From a virus, in IMG/VR virus record IMGVR_UViG_3300027833_001225, positions 1 through 30,631 of that record: a stretch of DNA of 30,631 bases; one strand, given 5' to 3'. The translations under genes were made by a program, and so were the position numbers. Shown one piece after another: positions 25,201 through 30,631 of the stretch. The first letter of the stretch is position 1, and every line of letters begins with the position of its first letter. Under the pieces are notes generated by a model. The model made no database searches, was not told the DNA's origin, and was given only the letters and a program-made list of their open reading frames with translations.

Positions 25201-25538
25201 CAGAGTACGAAGCAGGAACAGTTGTTATGTTTGGTGGTGAGAAAGAAATTACAGCAACAGACAGTGAAAACAACAGTGCTGTAGTTGGTGTTATCTCAAC
25301 AGACCCAGCTCACTTAATGAATGCAGATTGCGAAGGCATAGCATTACCAGTAGCATTAGCAGGACGAGTACCATGTAAAGTAAGTGGTCCAGTTGCTAAA
25401 GGTGACTTAATGGTTTCCGCAGGCGAAGGTAGAGCTAAAGCAGACAATGCGGCGCAAGCAGGTTGTATCATTGGTAAAGCAATTAGTGCAAACGAAGACG
25501 GCGAAGGCGTTTGTGAAGTACTAGTTAACATGATGTAA
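22284..25538 (+). CDS. Large tail fibre/adhesin-type protein with Mtd-like N-terminus
   Basis: A 1084-aa protein. The first 50 residues (IQFRRGTTAQHSSFTGLVGEITVDTDLDTIRVHDG) resemble the N-terminal virion-attachment domain of phage receptor-binding proteins such as the major tropism determinant. Then come many copies of the LSEGSTNLYYTTARA / [23 protein letters not shown] unit, and the C-terminal domain shared with the 1350-aa protein. The shared 178-residue block is nearly identical between the two. A receptor-binding or fibre role is likely but not proven. The block ends at a strong terminator. Confidence 0.65.
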   Translation: MATAIQFRRGTTAQHSSFTGLVGEITVDTDLDTIRVHDGSTAGGTRLAKYSEVVAAATGDITSVVAGSGLTGGATDGDATISLDYGNLTGSLIPSANVTYDLGSLTKQWKDIYVGPGSLYVNGQKVLEDNSGTIQFTADNNQNISILTTGSGDLEMTSGGTIQLKSDVVLTATKTITSSGGVKFGSNINMNSSNINNVDDPVAAQDAATKAYVDAQVDTKDALSELSGDTDDVSEGSTNLYYTTARWDSKMASADSDNLSEGSTNLYFTDARADARALGAISVTDAGGDGSLSYNNGTGVITYTGVSAAETESRIDAHLVGGDGLDYASGTFDVDATVVRTAGAQTVAGAKTYSDDAVFNGNVTISGTQTIVNSQITALADSVIELNRDASGAPSEDAGIQINRGSSADVNLIWDESEGYWSFTNDGSSNFKIATETDDLVEGSSNLYFTDARARAAVSVTDAGGDGSLTYNSTSGVITYTGPSAAEVQAHISVTDAGGDGSLAYSSGVITYTGPSASETRAHLSAGTGMTFSGGAFATTITQYTDAMSDSRFDVKLAAGDTDDLSEGASNQYHTTARARAAISASGDISYNSTTGVISFTNDAGDIESVVAGAGMTGGGTTGDVTLNVIGGNGITVSADSIAITDSYVNTLADARVQAAIDTDATFASASNSLIPSQLAVKTYVDAQIDTADALSELSGDSDDITEGGTNLFHTTARARAAISATGSLTYNSGTGVISYTQSDTDGVSEGSSNLYHTSARVRAAISVSGSLSYNSSTGVISYTDSDRSDATIRGLFSGGTGITYNSTSGAISLTDTGYITGVTAGTGLSGGGTSGTATLNVSGLTVAEFAGSAIQISSESYADNNTSLMTSAAISDKIESYGYSTTTGDITAVTAGSGLTGGATSGGATLNVGAGSYIVVASDTVAVDATSANSASKVVARDGSGNFSAGTITATATSARYADLAENYEADAEYEAGTVVMFGGEKEITATDSENNSAVVGVISTDPAHLMNADCEGIALPVALAGRVPCKVSGPVAKGDLMVSAGEGRAKADNAAQAGCIIGKAISANEDGEGVCEVLVNMM
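24651..25184 (+). repeat. Shared C-terminal block, copy 2
   Basis: Partner of 18786-19319. Protein sequence is kept more tightly than third-codon positions. That points to an old duplication under purifying selection, or to occasional gene conversion, rather than a fresh copy. Confidence 0.85.
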
Positions 25539-25557
25539 ACAATACTTAGGTATAATA

Positions 25558-25586
25558 AAGAGCACTCTTCGGAGTGCTTTTTTTTT
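25558..25586 (+). terminator. Strong intrinsic terminator, duplicate of the gp23 one
   Basis: GCACTC-TTCG-GAGTGC followed by nine T. The hairpin and at least eight T plus the following GA are identical to 14604-14630. Confidence 0.92.
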
Positions 25587-25597
25587 GATCGTAAAGT

Positions 25598-25605
25598 CAT
25601 AAATA
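25598..25605 (+). promoter_or_regulatory. T4-like late promoter of the curli operon
   Basis: CATAAATA lies directly after the terminator, about 100 bp before the first gene of the operon. It fits the late boxes elsewhere with one change at the first base. Confidence 0.55.
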
Positions 25606-25608
25606 CTG

Positions 25609-25633
25609 TTATAGGTAGGTAGGCTTCCTATAA
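25609..25633 (+). other. Hairpin in the curli operon leader
   Basis: TTATAGG (25609-25615) pairs with CCTATAA (25627-25633) around an 11-base loop holding GGTAGG-type repeats. It lies immediately after the late promoter, near the 5' end of the transcript. Confidence 0.5.
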
Positions 25634-25706
25634 CGAGTGATACACACAATAACTGTAATGAGTTATAAACACCGTAAAGACACAATGTGAAACGGCGGAG
25701 ATTCGT

Positions 25707-26003
25707 ATGAACGAGATTTTTGGATTTATAGGAGAGGTAGGAGCACCAATTGCTGGCAGTCTAGTAATGGGTTTCTTTATATTCTTAGTAATCAAACAAA
25801 TACTCGAAGGAGTCGTAGGCCAAGTAAAAACACTTACAATTTTTTGTAAGAGTTTAGAAAACCGTGCATCTACTATGTCAAACGAAATGATAAAGATTGA
25901 CATGTTAGTAAGCAGTGCATTAGATTTACGACCAGACATAGAACGTATTGCTAGAGCAGAAAACTTTGTAGAAGAAGGCAAAGTGGACGTGAGGAGAGAC
26001 TAA
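25707..26003 (+). CDS. Small membrane-anchored coiled-coil protein
   Basis: A 98-aa protein with one membrane segment (about residues 12-32, APIAGSLVMGFFIFLVIKQIL), then a polar helix to the C-terminus. It has the general look of small phage holin-like or anchor proteins, but no family is certain. It is first in the curli operon, after a GGCGGAG ribosome site, and its stop overlaps the next start as TAATG. The 100-aa protein two genes on has the same layout, so the pair may be distant copies. Confidence 0.6.
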   Translation: MNEIFGFIGEVGAPIAGSLVMGFFIFLVIKQILEGVVGQVKTLTIFCKSLENRASTMSNEMIKIDMLVSSALDLRPDIERIARAENFVEEGKVDVRRD

Positions 26004-26206
26004 TGACGAGATTCTGCGATTACTATTTTAGTACAACACCTGATTCAATTGAAATGGATGAGGAATTAACTTTAGATCAATTAGGTTTAAAGTTAGGTGA
26101 CGGATTAGTTACAACACTTGATAAGAACGGCACCGTTGTTCTTAAGAAAATTGACTTAACTAAGGTTGAGCATATAGAGTTAACTGATATTAAAATAAAG
26201 GAATAA
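26003..26206 (+). CDS. Small unknown protein (67 aa)
   Basis: The product is short, mainly polar and acidic, with MDEELTLDQLGLKLGDGLVTTLDKNGTVVLKK. It has no signal peptide or membrane segment. It lies between the two membrane/coiled-coil genes with one-base overlap or spacing on either side. No family is recognised; the close packing is the reason to accept it as a gene. Confidence 0.55.
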   Translation: MTRFCDYYFSTTPDSIEMDEELTLDQLGLKLGDGLVTTLDKNGTVVLKKIDLTKVEHIELTDIKIKE

Positions 26207-26207
26207 T

Positions 26208-26510
26208 ATGGAAGAGATTGTCAACGCAATAAACGACTATGGATTCCCAGTAGTAATGAGTGTTGGCCTAGGATATTTTGTGTATTACATTTGGTGGTTT
26301 ATTGGAGAAAAGATAGACCCAGCATTAGAAGAAATGCACATGGCTTTAATTAAAGTAATAGATAAAACTCGCATGCTAGATCAAGACTTGATCAGACTAC
26401 AACAAAAAGTAAATGTCGTATTAGAATATAAAGCAAAAGAACAAATTATTAAGGACGCACAGAACACAGAGCTTTTAAAAAACATAGAGGAAGGATTAAC
26501 ACATGATTGA
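26208..26510 (+). CDS. Second small membrane-anchored coiled-coil protein
   Basis: A 100-aa protein with a membrane segment at about residues 13-33 (FPVVMSVGLGYFVYYIWWFIG), followed by a long charged helix. It resembles the 98-aa protein in length, an M-x-EI start, a G-x-P before the membrane segment and a helical tail. It overlaps the csgF start by eight bases (ATGATTGA). It may assist export, form a holin-like pore or anchor the curli apparatus to the inner membrane; none of these can be chosen from sequence. Confidence 0.6.
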   Translation: MEEIVNAINDYGFPVVMSVGLGYFVYYIWWFIGEKIDPALEEMHMALIKVIDKTRMLDQDLIRLQQKVNVVLEYKAKEQIIKDAQNTELLKNIEEGLTHD

Positions 26511-27027
26511 TAACAAACACAAAGATACACCTTTACTAGTTTTAGGTTATATCTTGTTAGGTATGATAGTACTGCTATCTACTACCGCAACTGCAGATTC
26601 ATTAACGCACAAATTTAAGAATCCTAGTTTTAGTGGTATTGGAACTGGAGCACATTACCTAACGATAGAAAATCAAGAAAGAACTCGTAGGCAAAAGATC
26701 AAAGACGATATTGAATCAGCTTTAAAGCAAGCAGAACGAGAAGACTCGAACAGCACAATTAACAAATTCATTAGAAATTTAGAGAGCAGAATATACGCCC
26801 AAATCTCTAAGGGATTAGTTGACAGCATGTTTTGTGATCCAGCTACTGTAGTAGAGTGTACGGGTTCAGACTCAGGCGACTTTACAATTGAAGGTAATAA
26901 TGTAAGTTACCAAATAGTTATATCTGACGATGGATTAGAAGTAATGAGACTTACTATTGTTTCTCCAGACGGCACAATAACTGAGATAGAGATACCGATC
27001 GGCATCGGCAGCATTGGCGGCGGGTAA
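26503..27027 (+). CDS. csgF: CsgF-like curli assembly protein
   Basis: A 174-aa protein with an N-terminal signal/anchor (LLVLGYILLGMIVLLSTTATA). The predicted mature start DSLTHKFKNPSFSG matches the CsgF signature (E. coli FQFRNPNFGG), the segment that plugs into the CsgG pore. The C-terminal beta part (YQIVISDDGLEVMRLTIVSPDG) also fits CsgF. In curli systems CsgF couples the secretion pore to nucleation of the fibre. The middle is longer than in E. coli CsgF (138 aa) and includes a charged helix. The residue matching E. coli N17 is Thr or a gap. It directly precedes csgG with TAATG overlap. Confidence 0.85.
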   Translation: MIDNKHKDTPLLVLGYILLGMIVLLSTTATADSLTHKFKNPSFSGIGTGAHYLTIENQERTRRQKIKDDIESALKQAEREDSNSTINKFIRNLESRIYAQISKGLVDSMFCDPATVVECTGSDSGDFTIEGNNVSYQIVISDDGLEVMRLTIVSPDGTITEIEIPIGIGSIGGG

Positions 27028-27980
27028 TGATGAAGTATTTAGGAATCGCACTTCTATGTGTAGGCTTCTTGTCAGGCTGTGCAAGCATGGCTCTACCTGG
27101 CGACAAAAACTGCACCACTGATTTCCTCCAATGCATCGAAGAACCAAAAGAAGTAGAATTACCTACATTCAAAAAATTACGACAGTTACCACCGGCTGAA
27201 ACAAGACCGATTGTAGCAGTTTATCAATTTGCCGACTTAACTGGACAACGTTTAAGTTCTGGCGGAGCGGCTAGTTTTAGCACAGCCGTAACACAAGGTG
27301 CTAAAGCCTTACTAATAGACGCACTCAAAGCAGCAGGCGCTGATTCAGACCCGCAGGGTACTTGGTTCAGAGTTGTTGAAAGAGGTCTGGGTCTAGACAA
27401 TCTTGTCCGAGAGCGACAAATAATTCGTAGCACACGTGATAGTTATGCTACTGAGAAAGCTCCGCCACAAGATGTACAACCATTATTATTTGCAGGAGTG
27501 ATACTAGAGGGTGGCGTTATTGGCTACGACTCTAATATTGAGACTGGCGGTAACGGTGCTCGATACCTAGGTATTGGCACAACTAATGAATATAGGCGTG
27601 ACAGTGTTGTAGTTTCGCTTAGAGCAGTTAGTGTACTTACTGGCGAAGTGATATTAAACGTACAGACATACAAAACTATTCTCAGTGTTGGGATGGGTGG
27701 TGACGTATTTAAATTCCTTGATATGGATACGCGACTACTTGAAATTGAGAGTGGTATGACAGAGAATGAAAGTGTAACTTGGGGTGTTAGATCAGCGATC
27801 GAAGCAGCCGTTTATGCTCTCATCGAACAAGGAGATGAAAGAGGTTTCTGGAAAATAAACTACCCATTAGAGTTGGGTAACACTACAACAGGTACTATCG
27901 ACGGTACTGACACAGATTTAGAAACGGGTAATGAGCCCTCTGATAGCCAATTGGCTTTAGAGGATAATGAGAATGATTAA
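27027..27980 (+). CDS. csgG: CsgG-like curli secretion pore lipoprotein
   Basis: A 317-aa protein with a lipobox LSGC at residues 15-18. CsgG landmarks include VAVYQFADLTGQ, FSTAVTQGAKALLIDAL, the ERGLGLDNLVRERQIIR helix, the GGVIGYDSNIETGGNGARYLGIG strand region, TGEVILNVQTYKTILS and the SAIEAAVYALIEQGDERGFW helix. CsgG forms the nonameric outer-membrane channel for curlin export. The constriction loop differs from E. coli: the YPASNF motif is replaced by roughly GGAASF, keeping Phe56 but not Tyr51 or Asn55. The last 35 residues are an acidic Thr/Asp/Glu tail. ATG at 27030 is an equally good start. Confidence 0.92.
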   Translation: MMKYLGIALLCVGFLSGCASMALPGDKNCTTDFLQCIEEPKEVELPTFKKLRQLPPAETRPIVAVYQFADLTGQRLSSGGAASFSTAVTQGAKALLIDALKAAGADSDPQGTWFRVVERGLGLDNLVRERQIIRSTRDSYATEKAPPQDVQPLLFAGVILEGGVIGYDSNIETGGNGARYLGIGTTNEYRRDSVVVSLRAVSVLTGEVILNVQTYKTILSVGMGGDVFKFLDMDTRLLEIESGMTENESVTWGVRSAIEAAVYALIEQGDERGFWKINYPLELGNTTTGTIDGTDTDLETGNEPSDSQLALEDNEND

Positions 27981-27999
27981 TCATAAAATGGAGAATAAA

Positions 28000-28797
28000 A
28001 TGAAGACTTTTTCGAGCAAGTTATTTGCAGGTGTCTTCGCTACGGTTTGCTTTTTTACTGGTAATTTAGCTAGTGCTGATAATGAAGTATTGATCGATCA
28101 AATAGGTGACAACTTAACTTTAACTGTGTTACAAGCCGGTTATGGAAACAGTTTGTCCGGCGATACAAGTCAGGGAACTGATCTAACTTTAACAGGTGGA
28201 TCATTAATCATTGACCTTATACAAGATGGTAATCTTAACGAAACTTTTGGTTCGTGGGTACTTGACGGTTCGGGTTCAAGTGTGATTGACTTATATTTCC
28301 AAGGCGATAGTAATATTTGGGATATGAATATTGGTGCTACAGGCAGTGGTGACTATACTGACATCTTATCAAACATAATAGGTTCTAGTAACTTATTTGA
28401 TATAGATATTGGTGGAAACGCAGTTGCTGAAAGTACAAATATGGATCTTTACATACTAGGTGATAGAAATGACTTTTCAACAAGTTTTACTAACAGCAAA
28501 GTATGGGCAGCAGGTGGTTCAGTTAATAATAGTACTGGTACACAGACCATGGCAGGCATAGTTATAGATTCAAGCAACAATATTTGGAACTTTGATGTTA
28601 CAGGCGACGACAATGCATTCGCAACAAAACAGGCAAGCAATGACGGTAATAGCATGACAGTAGAACTCATGGGTTCAGATGGAGACTTCCAGCTGATACA
28701 GAACATGACATCTACATGTACACCAGCATGTGCTGGAGTTATCAATTTAGATATTGATAGTGAAAATGCATCAGTCAGTGTTGTTCAGCAAGACTAA
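28000..28797 (+). CDS. Curlin-repeat protein (CsgA/CsgB-like)
   Basis: A 265-aa protein from the ATG at 28000, chosen because a GGAG box lies 6 bp upstream and the signal peptide then fits (MKTFSSKLFAGVFATVCFF...LASA). An in-frame start at 27967 exists but adds an unlikely leader. The mature part has degenerate curlin repeats of the Q-x-G-x-N type: LIDQIGDNLTLTVLQAGYGN, LIQDGNLN, YFQGDSN, ILGDRND, VTGDDNAF, LMGSDGDFQLIQ. It ends SVSVVQQD. Curlins are secreted through CsgG and self-assemble into amyloid fibres. The spacing and length are less regular than E. coli CsgA (151 aa), so fibre formation is inference. Confidence 0.8.
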   Translation: MKTFSSKLFAGVFATVCFFTGNLASADNEVLIDQIGDNLTLTVLQAGYGNSLSGDTSQGTDLTLTGGSLIIDLIQDGNLNETFGSWVLDGSGSSVIDLYFQGDSNIWDMNIGATGSGDYTDILSNIIGSSNLFDIDIGGNAVAESTNMDLYILGDRNDFSTSFTNSKVWAAGGSVNNSTGTQTMAGIVIDSSNNIWNFDVTGDDNAFATKQASNDGNSMTVELMGSDGDFQLIQNMTSTCTPACAGVINLDIDSENASVSVVQQD

Positions 28798-29938
28798 GTG
28801 GCTTTTGCTACTTAGTTGCATTGCAACAAGTTCAATAAATGCCGCTGAAAATATCGGCGGCATACTTGAACAATCTGGTTCCGTAGGTAAAATATCTAGA
28901 ACAACTGGAGAAACTTTACAAGCAGAATTACAGACAGACATTGTTAGTATGGACGAGGTAGAAACTGCTAACGGTAGATTAAAGATTAAATTTATAGACG
29001 ATACGCAAGTTAGTCTAACAGAAAATACATACATGGAAATTAACGAGTATGTGTTTGACCCAGACCCTAATAAAAGCAGGATGGCTTTAAATTTTGTGTC
29101 AGGAACAGCAAGATTTGCAACAGGCGGATTAGGACTTGTAGCAAGAGAGAATATAACAATACAAACTCCCACAGCCAGTATAGGCATAAGGGGAACAGAT
29201 TTTACTACCACAGTTGATGAACTAGGTAGAAGTTTGGTAATATTATTACCAGACGAAGATTGCACAGATAGAGTAGCACTAGAAGAAGGGTGTGCTCCGA
29301 GTGGAAGTATAACAGTTACTAACGCAGGTGGTACGCAAGTATTAGACGAAGCGTACCAAGCAGTAATGGTAAGCACATTTGAAACTATACCTACTGCACC
29401 TGTTAAACTAGTAAACTTAGATTTAAATATGATAGACAATATGTTTATTGTAAGTGAGCCAGCAGAAATTACCGAAGCAGAAGAAGAGCAAGCATCAGAA
29501 TTAAAAGGCGGTGGCGGAATGCTAGACTTTGACGGACTAGATCAAGACTTTTTAGATACTGCTACACTAGATGATAATACAGCAAACAATTATGAATTTA
29601 GCGAATTAGACATTGACTTTTTAGATGTAGAATTCTTAAACGATTTGCTAGATGTGCTAAGTGATGATATAGATTCACTAGCAGAAGAAAATACAGCCGC
29701 AGGTGGTGATAGACTAATTGGAACAAAGTTCGGTAACGATCCAGAGACACAGTTTAATACATTTCCTGACTATGATGGCAAAGTGTTTTTTCTTAGACAA
29801 GTTGGAAACAAAGTAGGAATAAAATTAGCACAAGGTGCAAAGGCACGAATTACTATATATGACGATGATACAGGAGAAACTTTGTTATGCTTGAACAGTT
29901 GTGATGGCGTATACATAAGTATTACACAAAATGATTAA
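28766..29938 (+). CDS. Exported FecR-domain protein
   Basis: A 390-aa protein. The ATG at 28766 lies in the last 32 bases of the curlin gene and is followed by a signal peptide (SKTKWLLLLSCIATSSINA). Residues of about 25-170 carry a FecR-type domain: GSVGKISRTTGETLQ, NGRLKIKFIDDTQVSLTENTYMEINEY, and ENITIQTPTASIGIRGTDFTTTV. The rest is acidic, with repeated DFLDT/DFLDVEFLND-like elements, and a C-terminal beta domain with two Cys. FecR domains occur in envelope signalling and in exported structural proteins. A sensor, anchor or cap of the curlin fibre is possible; the operon position between two curlins favours an extracellular role. Confidence 0.75.
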   Translation: MHQSVLFSKTKWLLLLSCIATSSINAAENIGGILEQSGSVGKISRTTGETLQAELQTDIVSMDEVETANGRLKIKFIDDTQVSLTENTYMEINEYVFDPDPNKSRMALNFVSGTARFATGGLGLVARENITIQTPTASIGIRGTDFTTTVDELGRSLVILLPDEDCTDRVALEEGCAPSGSITVTNAGGTQVLDEAYQAVMVSTFETIPTAPVKLVNLDLNMIDNMFIVSEPAEITEAEEEQASELKGGGGMLDFDGLDQDFLDTATLDDNTANNYEFSELDIDFLDVEFLNDLLDVLSDDIDSLAEENTAAGGDRLIGTKFGNDPETQFNTFPDYDGKVFFLRQVGNKVGIKLAQGAKARITIYDDDTGETLLCLNSCDGVYISITQND

Positions 29939-30631
29939 GAACATATTAAATAAAATAACAGGTACGCATCTAGGAATACTAGTTATAGTAATGTTCTTTA
30001 CAGCACAGGCATGTTATGCACAAGACAATGTACTAACAATGACTCAGCAAGGGGACAATGTTATTATAGACGTTTTACAAGCAGGATACAATAACAGTAT
30101 AGATGTTGATTTAGGATTAAGTGGATTTGATGCCAGCAATGAATTTGAAGTAAAACAAGACGGCAATGACAACGATGTCTTTTTAAGTATAGGCGGAAAT
30201 ACTAACAGTCTAATTTTTTATCAGAAAGGTGCTAAAAACACAATCGGCTGGACAGACACTTGGGGTAGCGGATTAAATTGGGGTGGAGACTTAGACGGTG
30301 ATAATAACAATATTATGATTAAACAGTACACTGACACTGGTAAAAATATAGCAGATAACTACTTTGGCTTCCACATACAAGGCGATAATAATAATGTAAA
30401 AGGTGGACAAGGCTATTTCATAAACAGTAACACAGGTTCTTATAGCCAAGGACAAGGGTGGGGTGATAATTATATGAGATTAGATATCCATGGTGATAGC
30501 AATGATGTAATAACCACACAAAGAACTGATGCCGCAAATAATGGAGCAACAGCCTATGTAAATGTGTACGCAGATCTCAATGATTTGTATGTGCAACAAC
30601 GACAAGGCGCTCACACATTAAACTTAACTAT
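29931..30631 (+). CDS. Second curlin-repeat protein, 3' end missing
   Basis: ATG at 29931 overlaps the FecR gene stop (ATGATTAA), the same join type as at csgF. A signal peptide (GILVIVMFFTAQACYA) is followed by curlin-type repeats: MTQQGDNVIIDVLQAGYNNSIDV, VKQDGNDND, IGGNTNSLIFYQKGAKNTI, IQGDNNNVKG, IHGDSNDVITTQ, YVQQRQGAH. The repeats match the Q-x-G-x-N pattern better than those of the first curlin, with more Asn, so this may be the main subunit and the first the nucleator, or the reverse. The frame is still open at the window end after 233 codons. Confidence 0.82.
   Translation, partial: MIKNILNKITGTHLGILVIVMFFTAQACYAQDNVLTMTQQGDNVIIDVLQAGYNNSIDVDLGLSGFDASNEFEVKQDGNDNDVFLSIGGNTNSLIFYQKGAKNTIGWTDTWGSGLNWGGDLDGDNNNIMIKQYTDTGKNIADNYFGFHIQGDNNNVKGGQGYFINSNTGSYSQGQGWGDNYMRLDIHGDSNDVITTQRTDAANNGATAYVNVYADLNDLYVQQRQGAHTLNLT

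Noticed and set aside
28771-29439. 222-codon minus-strand frame across the FecR-domain gene
   Set aside because: The plus-strand frame has a signal peptide, a FecR domain and overlapping operon joins, while the minus frame has no ribosome site or recognisable domain.

Overview
The window looks like part of a T4-superfamily myovirus of a marine Gram-negative bacterium, probably of the pelagimyophage/cyanophage-like type. The main evidence is the T4 capsid block in canonical order: portal gp20, small and acidic prohead proteins, protease gp21, scaffold gp22 and capsid protein gp23. A gp26-type tail protein, a tape-measure-like protein and four large adhesin or fibre-type genes accompany it. Genes are tightly packed, the DNA is AT-rich by eye, and T4-like late promoters (consensus GATAAATA/TATAAATA) precede most transcription units. 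The exported proteins (porin-like barrel, lipoproteins, a c-type cytochrome, CsgG/CsgF) require a host with an outer membrane. The exact host cannot be read from the sequence.

Layout. 1-402: end of a GIY-YIG-like nuclease gene. 403-1024: a 622-bp non-coding stretch rich in hairpins. 1025-2563: an exported protein that joins a c-type haem domain to a PHM/DBM-type two-copper monooxygenase domain, followed by two tiny overlapping genes (a lipoprotein and a membrane peptide). 2555-3648 (minus strand): a gp26-type tail protein whose 3' end carries a slippery T TTT TTC, a -1 frame extension and a downstream stem, which looks like a programmed frameshift. 3756-4858: a 2OG-Fe(II) oxygenase-like gene overlapping a PhnZ-like HD-domain oxygenase gene. 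4909-8763: tape measure. 8839-14576: the capsid block, closed by a strong terminator. 14734-15538: an isolated porin-like gene with a perfect sigma-70 promoter and its own terminator. 15621-25538: four structural (fibre or adhesin) genes, two of them sharing a near-identical C-terminal region and one carrying a Peptidase_G2-like self-processing domain. A second copy of the gp23 terminator closes this block. 25707 to the window end: a late-promoter-led operon with overlapping genes: two small membrane/coiled-coil proteins, a small unknown, CsgF, CsgG, a curlin-repeat protein, a FecR-domain protein and a second curlin-repeat protein cut by the window edge.

The most unusual content is (1) the virus-borne curli (type VIII secretion) operon with altered CsgG pore-constriction residues and a FecR-domain partner between two curlins; (2) three different O2-dependent oxygenase families clustered around gp26, one of them a complete haem-plus-dicopper enzyme; (3) the probable -1 frameshift at gp26; and (4) the host-style porin cassette. 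I recall, unverified, that curli genes have been reported in pelagimyophage genomes, so the curli finding may be partly known.
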